From positions 7,490,001 to 7,554,000 of the forward strand of contig NZ_JAPZBC010000001.1 of assembly GCF_027460265.1 (NCBI RefSeq): a stretch of 64,000 nt of DNA, written 5' to 3'. A program made the position numbers and the translations under genes. The notes beneath the pieces were generated by a model. That model was not told where the DNA came from. It worked only from the letters and a program-made list of their open reading frames with translations, and made no database searches. This DNA is from Streptomyces sp. WMMC940 (GTDB lineage Bacteria; Actinomycetota; Actinomycetes; Streptomycetales; Streptomycetaceae). Of this stretch, positions 32,583 to 41,134 are shown one piece after another; positions within the stretch are counted from its first letter, which is position 1; each line of letters opens with the position of its first letter.

Positions 32583-33164
32583 ATGCAGAAATACGAGGAC
32601 GGCGTCGAGATCCTTGTCCCCGCGAGCCCGGCCGAGCTTGAGGCCTGGCTCGACACGCATCACGGAGAACGGACGGCGCTCTGGGTGAAGATCGCCAAGA
32701 AGCACACCGGCATCCCGTCGCTCACCTGGGAAGAGATGGTCGACACGGTGCTCTGCTTCGGCTGGATCGACGGTCTGCGGCGCGGCTTTGACGACAGGTA
32801 CTTCCTGCAGCGCACGACACCCCGCAGACCCCGCTCCGCCTGGTCGCAGGTGAACGTCGACAAGTCCGAGGTCCTGATCGCGGCAGGCCGGATGCGCCCC
32901 CGCGGCCTCGCCGAGATCGAGGCGGCGCGGGCGGACGGCCGCTGGGAGGCGGCATACGCCTCGCAGAAGAATGCCACCGCACCGCTGGATCTCGTCGAGG
33001 CGCTCGACGCGAACCCGGCCGCGCGGGCGTTCTACGAGACGCTCAGCAAGTCCGACCAGTTCGCCCTATACCTCCGCCTGGTCTCCGCCCGCACCGAGAA
33101 GACCCGGCTGGCCCGCCTGGAGCGGATGGTGGCGGCGATGGCGAGGCCCGAGCGGCCATCATGA
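32583..33164 (+). CDS. YdeI/OmpD-associated-like protein (193 aa)
   Basis: LVPASPAELEAWLDTHHGERTALWVKIAKKHTGIPSLTWEEMVDTVLCFGWIDGLRRGFDDRYFLQRTTPRRPRSAWSQVN is the hallmark of the YdeI / bacteriocin-protection family (GWIDG and QRxTPRRPRSxWS). The C-terminus has helix DANPAARAFYETLSKSDQFALYLRLVSARTEKTR. ATG 32583; no strong ribosome site. The biochemical role of the family is poorly defined. Intact gene between broken ones. Confidence 0.88.
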   Translation: MQKYEDGVEILVPASPAELEAWLDTHHGERTALWVKIAKKHTGIPSLTWEEMVDTVLCFGWIDGLRRGFDDRYFLQRTTPRRPRSAWSQVNVDKSEVLIAAGRMRPRGLAEIEAARADGRWEAAYASQKNATAPLDLVEALDANPAARAFYETLSKSDQFALYLRLVSARTEKTRLARLERMVAAMARPERPS

Positions 33165-33575
33165 TCAACCGCTCGGCCAACGCACAGATCAAGGACATCA
33201 AGGCCCGCGGAGGCTTGGAAGCTGTTGTCTTTCCGGGCTTGAGAACGGCGTTTGCGCTGGTCGGGCATAGGGTCGGTGATCCTGATGGATTCGACACCCA
33301 CGAGCTGTTCAGGAGGTCCCTTCCTCATGCCCTCGCCAGGGCAGGATCACCCGACCGGGAACCCGCGTTCGACCGCCACCGCTCAAGATCGAAAAGACAA
33401 CAGCTACTAAGCTCGCCCGGATCGACCGGCGTTCCCAGCAACGAACCGTCGTCGGTCTCGACACCCCCACGACCAGGAGCGACGGCCAGTGAGCACCGAT
33501 TCAGATCAAGGGGGACAAGACCGTGATCTGAGTGCTTGGCCGATCGAACGCCTCCGGTCACGTCCGCTGGAGTGG
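33165..33575. other. Intergenic, no supported gene
   Basis: About 410 bases between the YdeI-like gene and the IS256-type element. A plus frame from ATG 33161 overlaps the YdeI stop but has no family resemblance. Confidence 0.4.
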
Positions 33576-34910
33576 TGTATCGACGGCCACTCGGTGATCT
33601 CGTTTTTGAGGCTATGCGGTGAGTTCGGTGGGCACGACGGTCTCGTCGGTTTCTGACCCGATCGGGTGGAGGCGGGCCTTGGCGAGGAGCTCGCGGCCCA
33701 TGTAGCGGCGAGCCTCGGTCCACTCATCGTTCTGTTCGGCCAGGACAGCGCCGACGAGCCGGATCACGGCGGTGCGGTCGGGGAAGATGCCGACCACATC
33801 GGTGCGACGCCGGATCTCCTTGTTCAGTCGCTCCTGCGGATTGTTCGACCAGATCTGCCGCCAGATCTCACGCGGGAACGCGGTGAAGGCCAGCAGGTCG
33901 TGCTGAGCTGCGTCCAAGTGGGCTGCCGCTTTGGGGAACTTGGCCTCCAGCGCGTCCAGGACGTGCCGCATCTGGGCCTTCACGGCATCGGTGTCGGGCT
34001 GTTCGAAGACCGTCCGCAGCAGGGTGGCCACCCATGGCTGGGCCGATTTCGGAACCTGGGTCAGCAAATTTCGGGCGTAATGGGTGCGGCATCGCTGCCA
34101 GGACGCGCCCGGCAGGACCGCGCCGATCGCGTTCACCAGGCCGGTGTGGGCGTCGGAGACGACCAGCTGGACACCGGACAGGCCACGGGCGGTCAGCGAG
34201 CGCAGGAAGGCGAGCCAGCCCGCGCCGTCCTCGGCGGTGGCGACGTCGATGCCGAGGATCTCCCGGTGTCCGTCTGCGTTGACGCCGACCGCGATCAGGG
34301 CGTGGACGTTGATGATGCGGCCGCCCTCGCGGACCTTCTGGGTGAGCGCATCGACCCAGACGAACGCATAGGGGCCGGCGTCCAGAGGCCGGTTGCGGAA
34401 TGCGGCAACCTGCTCGTCCAGGTGTTTGGCCATCGCGCTGACCTGGGACTTCGACAGCTGGGTGACGCCGAGGGACTCGGCGAGTTTCTCGACTCTGCGG
34501 GTGGAGACGCCGAGAAGGTAGGGGGTGGCGACGACCGAGATGAGGGCCTGTTCGGCCCGTCGGCGCCGTTCGAGGAGCCAGTGCGGGAAGTAGCTGCCCT
34601 GCCGCAGCTTGGGGACGGCGAGTTCGACCGTCCCCGCGCGGGTGTCCCACTCGCGCGGGCGGTAGCCGTTGCGGTGGTTGACGCGTTCGTCGCTGACCTG
34701 CCCGTATTCGGCGTTGCAGAGCGCGTCGGCCTCCGCGGACATGAGCGCGTCGGCGAACGTCTTGACCATCGCGCGCAGCAGATCGGGACTCGCCGCGGCG
34801 AGGTTGTCCTCCGCGAGGGCGTGCAGGGGCAGACTGTCTGGTGCGGTCATCGTGCTGATCTCCTTCGAGGCTTCGACACTTCGAAGATCAGCCGGTGGCC
34901 GTTCATCTAT
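33576..34910 (-). mobile_element. IS256-family element (third type in this window)
   Basis: Imperfect inverted repeats around ACGGCCAC and TGATCT (left 33576-33603; right complement within 34881-34910) flank an intact transposase. Right of it, a conserved hypothetical gene is cut, so the insertion is likely the cause. Confidence 0.6.
33612..34850 (-). CDS. IS256-family transposase (412 aa)
   Basis: Mutator-type transposase: YRPREWDTRAGTVELAVPKLRQGSYFP, LERRRRAEQALISVVATPYLLGVSTRRVEKLAESLGV, FVWVDALTQKVREGGRIINVHALIAVGVNADGHREILGIDV (first Asp), LSGVQLVVSDAHTGLVNAI (second Asp), WQRCRTHYARNLL, and FPREIWRQIWSNNPQERLNKEIRRRTDVVGIFPD (Glu). Start ATG 34850. Divergent from the two IS256 copies at 45-48 kb (different terminal repeats), so it is a separate element. 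Confidence 0.92.
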   Translation of the reverse strand: MTAPDSLPLHALAEDNLAAASPDLLRAMVKTFADALMSAEADALCNAEYGQVSDERVNHRNGYRPREWDTRAGTVELAVPKLRQGSYFPHWLLERRRRAEQALISVVATPYLLGVSTRRVEKLAESLGVTQLSKSQVSAMAKHLDEQVAAFRNRPLDAGPYAFVWVDALTQKVREGGRIINVHALIAVGVNADGHREILGIDVATAEDGAGWLAFLRSLTARGLSGVQLVVSDAHTGLVNAIGAVLPGASWQRCRTHYARNLLTQVPKSAQPWVATLLRTVFEQPDTDAVKAQMRHVLDALEAKFPKAAAHLDAAQHDLLAFTAFPREIWRQIWSNNPQERLNKEIRRRTDVVGIFPDRTAVIRLVGAVLAEQNDEWTEARRYMGRELLAKARLHPIGSETDETVVPTELTA

Positions 34911-34929
34911 GCGGGCACCATCCCAACGC

Positions 34930-35470
34930 CGGAGCAAACCCCCGGATCAGGTCGAACCCGTACACCACTTCCCTGGACGCAACCACGCCTCCAGGCGTTC
35001 GCTGCGGACGCTCAAGACCGGTTGCAGCTCGAGTCGGTCCGCGTTGTTGCCCAGCAACACGCCTACGACTCCGACCAGCCGCGCGAGGCGCGTCGGCACT
35101 GGGCTGAGCTGTCGCTGCTGGCGAACCGGCGTATGCGCGGCGCTGGCGCTGGGAGATCAGCGCGCGAGATCCATCAGGAATTCGTGCTGCGAACGTGGGT
35201 GATGGAGCACCTCGGTTCCGAGGGTGAGAACCCCGACTGGATTCCGGAGGCATTGGGGGACGACACGCTCGCCGCACTGGCGTTCTCTCCATCGGACGCC
35301 GCGGCCCTCGCCAGCAACCGGCGCGCGAGCTCCCCATCGAACAGATCCGCGAGCTGCGGCGGTACAAGAACCTGACAGCGCACCTGGAGAGGCTCATCGG
35401 CCGTCTGCAACCCGGCCCGACGCGCGATGGACTTCTCCCCTGGATTGAGACACGTCAGCTGTTGCCTTGA
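34930..35470 (+). pseudogene. Conserved hypothetical gene cut by the IS256-type element and frameshifted
   Basis: RRHWAELSLLANRRMRGAGA, HQEFVLRTWVMEHLGSEGENPDWIPEALGDDTLAALAFSPSDAAALA in one frame; after a shift at about 35310, RELPIEQIRELRRYKNLTAHLERLIGRLQPGPTRDGLLPWIETRQLLP-stop. Strongly acidic/helical composition suggests a real soluble protein. The 5' part is absent beyond the insertion sequence. Function unknown. Confidence 0.5.
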
Positions 35471-35597
35471 CCGCCCTCGGGCTGAACTTCAGCACCCAGG
35501 CTTGCAGTTCAGAGAATTCGGCCTCACCCTTTCTACTGCGAGCCGGGGACTTCGCGGCGCTCACGAGAAGGGTGGAGTGGAAGGCCAGGCCGGCGCC

Positions 35598-35807
35598 TCC
35601 GCCGCAGACCCGTACCTCCGTCCGGGAGACTACGGCAGCGATGTCGTACATCTGCAGCGACTGGTGTTCGGGCAGAGCAAGACCAACGTATCGCCCACCG
35701 GTGTCTCCGACGTGCGGACCACCCCGGCTGTGACCGAGGTGCAGCAGGAACGTTCCTTGTCAGGAGATCCTCTCGGTGTCTACGGACCGTCACCCGCAGA
35801 GCTCTGA
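35598..35807 (+). pseudogene. Peptidoglycan-binding domain fragment
   Basis: PYLRPGDYGSDVVHLQRLVF, TPAVTEVQQERSLSGDPLGVYGP match the repeat of PG_binding_1 domains (LRxGDxGxDVxxLQRxL ... FQxxxGLxxDGxxGPxTxxAL). The frame extends upstream to 35427 without recognisable sequence. It is probably the surviving end of a cell-wall enzyme or peptidoglycan-binding protein. Confidence 0.5.
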
Positions 35808-35893
35808 ATCCAGGACGGACCTGGGCGTGCACCGGGTCCGACCTTCCCCGGCTCGTGAGGGCAATACGCTTCGATCGGGGCCGCGGGTCGGTG

Positions 35894-36457
35894 TCAGAAC
35901 GACACCTCGCGCACGCTCGCCCGGTCCGACGGATCAGTGCTCGCCGTGATCTCGGATCGGTGGCGGGCGGCGGAGAAGGTGGCCGTCAGCGTCTGCGGCG
36001 TGGTCTGCGACGTGCTGATCGTGAAGCCCTCGTTGGGCACCGCCGAGATCAGGCACACCCCGCCGCTGCCGAAGCGCACGGTCGCCTTGCCGCCCTGCGA
36101 GGAGATGGTGTGCACCCCGGATCCGCCATCCTCGCAGCCGGTCTGTTTCGCGGCGGGTTGCTCCTGCGGTGGGGGCGGGGTCGTCCGCGCCGCAGGGGTC
36201 GGCGTCCGGGGCGGTGTCTTCTCCGGCGTCGCGGACGGCGTCCTGGACGGCGACGGCCGGGGGCTCGGTGAGGGCGAAGGACCGGCGGCGGGGGAGGAGG
36301 ACGCCGGATCCGCCAGGAAACCCTCCGGAGCCGACTGCGCGACCGGCGCCGTCGGCCTGGTCGAACCGACCACGAAATGGACCGTGAGCATCACGGCCGT
36401 GACGCTGGCCGCGGTGCACGACAGCCAGATGAGCAGGTAGCGCGGAAGGCGGGGCAC
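35894..36457 (-). CDS. Membrane-anchored Pro/Ser/Thr-rich extracellular protein (187 aa)
   Basis: GTG 36457 opens a protein with one N-terminal membrane segment (LIWLSCTAASVTAVMLTVHFVV, residues 8-30), a long Pro/Ser/Thr-rich linker (PSPSPSPRPSPSRTPSATPEKTP...) and a C-terminal domain with two Cys (KQTGCEDGG, GGVCLIS) that may be disulfide-linked and reads VHTISSQGGKATVRFGSGGVCLISAVPNEGF. Extracytoplasmic location is expected; family not recognised. The divergent OmpR-type two-component genes may regulate it. Confidence 0.75.
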   Translation of the reverse strand: MPRLPRYLLIWLSCTAASVTAVMLTVHFVVGSTRPTAPVAQSAPEGFLADPASSSPAAGPSPSPSPRPSPSRTPSATPEKTPPRTPTPAARTTPPPPQEQPAAKQTGCEDGGSGVHTISSQGGKATVRFGSGGVCLISAVPNEGFTISTSQTTPQTLTATFSAARHRSEITASTDPSDRASVREVSF

Positions 36458-36493
36458 GACACCATAGTGACGGACCGGCTAACGTGCCTGCCC

Positions 36494-37186
36494 ATGGCCT
36501 CCGTACTTGTCGTCGAGGACGACCCCGTCATCCGGGCCGCGCTGATCGAGGTCCTTACCGGTCACGGGTACGCGGTGAAGACCGCCCACCAGGGTTTCGA
36601 AGCGCTGCGCGAAGTCACCCAGAGCCCGCCCGACATCGTGGTCCTCGACCTCGGGCTGCCGGATCTGGACGGCCTCGACGTGCTGCGCATGATCCGGGGC
36701 GTGTCTCGGGTGCCCGTCCTGGTCGCCACTGCCCGCGACGACGACACGGAGACCATCCGGCTGCTCAACGCCGGTGCGGACGACTACCTGGTGAAGCCGT
36801 TCTCGGGGGGCCAGCTCGCGGCCAGGCTCGCCGCCGTCCTGCGCCGCACCGGTCCGGCGTCTGAGGGCCCGGGCCGGCAGGCGGTGGTCCGGGTCGGCGA
36901 GCTGCGGATCGATCCGTCGGCCCGTACCGCGCACCTCGCCGGACGTGAGCTGGCTCTCACCCGGCGCGAGTTCGATCTGCTCGCGTTTCTCGCCGCGCAC
37001 GCCGACGAGGTGATGTCCCGTGAACGAATCCTCGCAGACGTGTGGCAGCAGCCCTATCTGGAGGACCAGACCGTGGACGTCCACCTCTCCGCACTTCGCA
37101 GGAAACTGGGCGAAAAGGCATCTGACCCACGTTACCTGCACACAGTACGGGGAATTGGCATTAAGTTGGTGAAAACGCCCTCGTGA
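36494..37186 (+). CDS. OmpR/PhoB-type response regulator (230 aa)
   Basis: Receiver domain VLVVEDDPVIRAALIEVL with Asp in DIVVLDLGLPDLDGL and Lys in DYLVKPF; winged-helix effector with LTRREFDLLAFLAAHADEVMSRERILADVWQ and TVDVHLSALRRKLG. ATG 36494. It overlaps the kinase gene by GTGA, so they form one operon and the kinase is the cognate partner. Confidence 0.93.
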   Translation: MASVLVVEDDPVIRAALIEVLTGHGYAVKTAHQGFEALREVTQSPPDIVVLDLGLPDLDGLDVLRMIRGVSRVPVLVATARDDDTETIRLLNAGADDYLVKPFSGGQLAARLAAVLRRTGPASEGPGRQAVVRVGELRIDPSARTAHLAGRELALTRREFDLLAFLAAHADEVMSRERILADVWQQPYLEDQTVDVHLSALRRKLGEKASDPRYLHTVRGIGIKLVKTPS

Positions 37187-38481
37187 GACGTGCACTCGCC
37201 GGGATCGCGCTGGCCGTGACGTCGATGGTCGCGCTCTCCTTCCTCATCCCTCTCGCCCTGCTCGTCCGCGAACAGGCCCGGGACCGGGTGACCACGGCCG
37301 CCGAGCAGCGGGCGTCCGCCCTGTCGCCGGTCCTCGCGCTCACCACCCGCACCGCCGATGTCCAGCAGGCCGTGGCCGAGATCGACTACCACGACCAACT
37401 GGCCGTCCGCCTTCCCGGCGGCGGTTTCGTGGGCAGCCCGCACGCGCCGCGGCACGCGCTCGACCGCGCGGTCCGCAAACGGGAGACGCTCACCCTGGAC
37501 ACCGCGGAGGGGTGGGTCTATCTCCAGCCGGTCGTCCTGCCCGAGGAACGGGTCGCGGTCGTCGAGGCGTTCGTACCCGCCGGGGAGCTCACCCGCGGCG
37601 TCTGGGCTTCCTGGGGGGTGATGTCGCTGCTGGCCGTGGGGCTCGTGGGCGGCTCAGTGATCGTCGCCGACCGGTTGGGCGCCCGGGTGGTGCGTTCCTC
37701 GCAGAGTCTGAAACGCGCTTCGCTGGCCCTGGGATCCGGGGACCTCGAGGTGCGGGTCGAGCCGGACGGGCCGCCCGAACTGCAGGACGCCGGAGCCGCG
37801 TTCAACACGATGGCCGACCGGGTGGTGGAACTGCTCGCCATCGAGCGGGAGATGGTCGCGGACCTCTCGCACCGGCTGCGGACTCCGCTGACCGCGCTCT
37901 ACCTGGAGGCGGACCTCATGGGCGCCTCACCGGGTGCCCGGCGGATCACCACAGCGGTGTCGCAGCTCGAGGCCGAACTCGACTCGATCATCACCACGGC
38001 CCGCACCCCGCTGGCCGCCGGCCCCCCGTCAGGCCAGATATCCGCGAGGCCCTGCGAGACGGCGGAGGTCGTGGCGATGCGGCTCGACTTCTGGTCGGTG
38101 CTGGCCGCACAGCAGAACCGGCCCTGTGAGCGTTCCCTCACTCCGCGCCCGACGCCGGTGCGGTTCCCGGAGGACGACCTCGCCGCGGTGGTCGACGCGC
38201 TGATCGGTAACGTCTTCCGGCACACCCCGCAGGGCACCGCCTTCGCGGTGCGGGTGGAACTCGACGACCGGTGCGTGCTGCTCACGGTGGACGACGCCGG
38301 CCCCGGTGTGGCCGACCCCGAGGCGGCGCTGACCCGCGGCGTCAGCGTGGGCGGTGCCGGCGGCACCGGCCTCGGTCTGGACATCGTCGCGCGGGCGGCG
38401 CGGGCGGCGGACGGGGAGCTGGAGATCAGCCGCTCACCGATGGGCGGCGCCCGGGTGCGCGTGTCCTTCGCCCTGGCGTGA
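37183..38481 (+). CDS. Sensor histidine kinase, OmpR-pathway type (432 aa)
   Basis: Two membrane segments (residues 5-27 and about 148-166) enclose an extracytoplasmic sensor of about 120 residues. A HAMP region follows (LKRASLALGSGDLEVRVEP), the phospho-His box MVADLSHRLRTPLTALYLEADL, and the ATPase with N-box LIGNVFRHTPQGT, DDAGPGV and GGTGLGLDIVARAARAADGELEI. GTG start, GTGA coupling with the regulator. Partner of the preceding gene. Signal unknown; the secreted CAP-domain protein and membrane protein next to it are plausible targets. Confidence 0.92.
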   Translation: MRRALAGIALAVTSMVALSFLIPLALLVREQARDRVTTAAEQRASALSPVLALTTRTADVQQAVAEIDYHDQLAVRLPGGGFVGSPHAPRHALDRAVRKRETLTLDTAEGWVYLQPVVLPEERVAVVEAFVPAGELTRGVWASWGVMSLLAVGLVGGSVIVADRLGARVVRSSQSLKRASLALGSGDLEVRVEPDGPPELQDAGAAFNTMADRVVELLAIEREMVADLSHRLRTPLTALYLEADLMGASPGARRITTAVSQLEAELDSIITTARTPLAAGPPSGQISARPCETAEVVAMRLDFWSVLAAQQNRPCERSLTPRPTPVRFPEDDLAAVVDALIGNVFRHTPQGTAFAVRVELDDRCVLLTVDDAGPGVADPEAALTRGVSVGGAGGTGLGLDIVARAARAADGELEISRSPMGGARVRVSFALA

Positions 38482-38489
38482 TCCCTGGC

Positions 38490-38521
38490 GGCGGTCGCTG
38501 CCGTCGGCGGCAGCGACCGCC
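38490..38521. terminator. Perfect 14-bp stem bidirectional terminator
   Basis: GGCGGTCGCTGCCG and CGGCAGCGACCGCC pair exactly around TCGG, located between the converging kinase (stop 38481) and CAP gene (stop 38530). Confidence 0.85.
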
Positions 38522-38529
38522 CCATAGTG

Positions 38530-39399
38530 CTAGCGCCTGGTGCCGAAGTTCTGGGTCCACCAGGGGCCGCCGTCACCGAAGTGGACGCCGACGCCGAGCT
38601 CCTTGAAGGAGCAGTTGAGGATGTTCGCGCGATGGCCCGAGCTGTTCATCCAGGCGTTCATGACGGACGCGGCGTCGGCCTGGCCCCGGGCTATGTTCTC
38701 GCCGAGCGTCGACCACACGTACCCGGCGGCCTCGACCCGGCTGCTCATCGTGGATCCGTCGGGCCCGGTGTGGGACATCACTCCGCTGCGGGCCATCACG
38801 TCGCTGTAGTCGTCGGCAGCCCGGGTCAGCGCGGCGTTGGAGGTCACCGGCGAGCAGCCGGCCGCGGCCCGCTCCTTGTTGACCAGCGAGAGCACCTGGG
38901 CCTCGGGCCCGCCGGACGTGGAGCCGCCCGAGCCGCCCGAAGTACCCGAGCCGCCGGACGTTCCCGATCCGCCCGACGTGCCGGATCCGCCGGAGCTGGA
39001 CCCTGATCCGCCGCTGCCCCTCGAGGACTGCGTCGGCGTCCTGGTTTGCGTCCGGGGCGCGGCCGTCGGGGTGTGCGTGGGCTTCGGCTTGGCCGAGGCG
39101 GTGACGCTCGGACTCGGCGACGCGCTCGCGCTCGGTGTTCCCGATGGAGTGGCCGACGGTGTCGGATCGTTCGTCGCGGTGTCCGTCACAAGCGGCCCGG
39201 GCCCCTCCCCGGCGGCGTCGGCCGTCACCCGGCCCGAGGTGGCGCCCTGGTCGTCGTCGCCGGCGGCCAGGGCGATTCCGACCCCGGTGGTGACGGTGAT
39301 CGCACCCAGCGCCAGTGCGACGGTGCGGGCCCGCAGTCCGCCCTTGGGGCGGCGGGCGCGTGAACGGGCGTTGGGGCTGGCGGCTCGACGAGAACCCAT
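38530..39399 (-). CDS. Secreted CAP-domain (SCP/PR1-like) protein with long linker (289 aa)
   Basis: ATG 39399: a basic N-terminus, one hydrophobic segment (TVALALGAITVTTGVGIALAAG), a very long Ser/Thr/Pro/Gly linker (TPSATPSGTPSASASPSPSV..., then GGSGTSGGSGTSGG repeats) and a C-terminal CAP domain: QVLSLVNKERAAAGCSPVT, ALTRAADDYSDVMARSGVMSHTGPDGSTMSSRVEAAGY, LGENIARGQADAASVMNAWMNSSGHRANILNCSFKELGVGVHFGDGG. The H and E of the CAP pocket (SHTG, GENIA, HRANIL) are present. It is exported and anchored or released; role in cell wall or signalling is not established. Confidence 0.9.
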   Translation of the reverse strand: MGSRRAASPNARSRARRPKGGLRARTVALALGAITVTTGVGIALAAGDDDQGATSGRVTADAAGEGPGPLVTDTATNDPTPSATPSGTPSASASPSPSVTASAKPKPTHTPTAAPRTQTRTPTQSSRGSGGSGSSSGGSGTSGGSGTSGGSGTSGGSGGSTSGGPEAQVLSLVNKERAAAGCSPVTSNAALTRAADDYSDVMARSGVMSHTGPDGSTMSSRVEAAGYVWSTLGENIARGQADAASVMNAWMNSSGHRANILNCSFKELGVGVHFGDGGPWWTQNFGTRR

Positions 39400-39834
39400 G
39401 CGTACGACACCTCGGAAAGGAAGACGGCAGTGCATTCGCGGTCCTGGTAGGCGTTGCCGCGCCCACCAGGACCGCGGTGGGGGTTGCCGAGATCGTAGGC
39501 CGCATCGAGGGCCGCACCCCCGCCGTAGTGGCATCTTCAAGAAGCCATAAGAAAGCCATCAGGCGCAGCCAAGGGAGTCCCTGCGGAGGCCGGTGCGCTG
39601 CGGCATACAGGTCCGGACCAATCCTCGCCGGCCGTACGCGGAGGCCCGGCTGTGCAACATCCACCCACCGTCGCCGTGTCGGCCGGTTTGACCGCCCTCA
39701 TCCTCGCCGCACGCACGGCGGCACGCGCAGGTGGCGAAGGGCGAGAAGCCGCCCTGGACACCCTCCGGTGGGGCCGCGCGCGTGGGCGGTGCCACCTCTG
39801 TGCCCTCATGCGGGAGAGACGGACGACGGCCCCG
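39400..39834. other. Upstream region of the CAP gene, then scrambled DNA
   Basis: No gene supported. The CAP promoter should be at the left end; the right end leads into the IS3 remnant. Confidence 0.4.
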
Positions 39835-40185
39835 GCCCGCAAGCGGATCGCCGAGTTGGAGGCCGAGTTGGCCATCCATCGGCGAGCCGCCGGACTGCTG
39901 GGTGAGGTGATGCCCTCAAAAGGCGGGGTTCGAAGCCATCCGTGTGATGGCCCGCGAGCCCTTGCCGGTGCAACCGGCCTGCCGGGTGCTGCATGTCGCG
40001 GAGTCCGGGTACTACGCCTGGCGGGACCGTCCGCCGTCGAACCGCCTGGTCAGACACGCCTGGTTGACGGAGGCCATCGTGGGCATCCACGCCGCTTCGC
40101 CGAGGCACCTACGGCTCCCACCGGGTGCACGCCGAGCTCCGCCTGGGCCTGAGCATCCATGTCAGCCACGGCAGCAGCTGCTGGC
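39835..40185 (+). pseudogene. IS3-family orfA end and orfB start, frameshifted
   Basis: orfA end ARKRIAELEAELAIHRRAAGLLGEV and orfB start FEAIRVMAREPLPVQPACRVLHVAESGYYAWRDRPPSNRLVRHAWLTEAIVGIHAAS; a shift then gives RGTYGSHRVHAELRLGLSIHVSHG. Typical IS3/IS2-like pair; the rest is gone and the junction at about 40185 joins a different transposase. Confidence 0.7.
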
Positions 40186-40446
40186 GATGCGGGCGCGGGA
40201 CCGGCTGGGCGAGGTGTTCGCGGACGAGCCGTTCACCGAGACGTTCGGACGCCGTGGGGCGCCGGGCCTGCCGCCAGCTGTGCTGTCGCTGGTCACGGTG
40301 CTGCAGTTCACGGAGAACGTGACCGACCGGCAGGCCGCCGTGATGGCGGTTTGCGCGATCGACTCGAAGTACGCGGTCGGCGCGGAGCTGACCGATACCG
40401 TTTCGACGCGACCGTGCTGTCCCGGTTCAGGGCCCGGCTGGCCTAG
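40185..40446 (+). pseudogene. N-terminal fragment of a DDE transposase (IS1182-like)
   Basis: MRARDRLGEVFADEPFTETFGRRGAPGLPPAVLSLVTVLQFTENVTDRQAAVMAVCAIDSKYAVGAELTDT, then with one shift FDATVLSRFRARLA-stop. Same layout as the N-terminus of IS1182-type enzymes (GAPGLPPAVLSLVTVLQF; DSKYAVGAELTDTGFDATVLSRFRARL). Truncated at a TAG. Confidence 0.65.
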
Positions 40447-40569
40447 TTGTTCTGTCCCGGGAGGTTGTGGACGGTGATGCAGGTCTCGGCTGAGGGATCT
40501 TGAAATGGGTGAGGGCCTTCTGGCCTGGTGTGGATTGCGACATCTGCACCGGCGACCAGAAAGGCCCTC

Positions 40570-41060
40570 GTGCCCCACCGTAATGCACCCCTGACCGAGA
40601 CCGGCCGACTGCGACTGGCCCGATGCGTGGCCGAGGACGGATGGCCGCTTCGGCGGGCTGCCGAGCGCTTCCGGGTCTCGCCCTCCACTGCTCAGCGATG
40701 GGCTGATCGCTACCGGGCTCTGGGCGAGGCCGGGATGGCCGACCGCTCCAGCCGCCCGCACCACAGCCCTCGCCGCACACCGACCCGGACCGAGCGGCGG
40801 ATCATCAAGATCCGTGTCCTGCGCCGGTGGGGGCCGGCCCGCATCGCGCACCTGCTCGGTCTGGTGCCCTCGACCGTGCACCGGGTCCTGACCCGCTACC
40901 GGCTGGCCCGCCTGTCCCACCTGGACCGGCCCACGGGCATGCCATCCGCCGCTACGAACGCGAGACTCCCGGGGAACTCGTCCACGTCGACATCAAGAAA
41001 CTCGGCAACGTCCCCGACGGCGTCGGCCACAAACTTCACACGAAGGTCAATGACCCTCAT
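40570..41060 (+). pseudogene. IS481-family transposase, truncated and frameshifted
   Basis: From GTG 40570: HRNAPLTETGRLRLARCVAEDGWPLRRAAERFRVSPSTAQRWADRYRALGEAGMADRSSRPHHSPRRTPT, RIIKIRVLRRWGPARIAHLLGLVPSTVHRVLTRY, then a shift near 40945 and AIRRYERETPGELVHVDIKKLGNVPDGVGHK. Homeodomain-like N-terminus and the first catalytic Asp (HVDIKKLG) of IS481 are present; the remaining two-fifths is lost. Confidence 0.75.
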
Positions 41061-41134
41061 GATCGCTCCGTTACCACCGAATATGGGACAAGGTCGAACG
41101 ATTTACAGACCCACGCTCCCACGAACCGAAGTCA

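Noticed and set aside
33161-33526. ORF overlapping the YdeI-like stop
   Set aside because: The start overlap is tempting but the protein is low complexity and has no family features.
38873-39030. GGSGTSGG/TGGSG repeat resembling a tandem DNA repeat array or CRISPR-like pattern
   Set aside because: It is a Gly/Ser linker encoded within the CAP-domain protein, not a CRISPR array: no spacers of uniform length.
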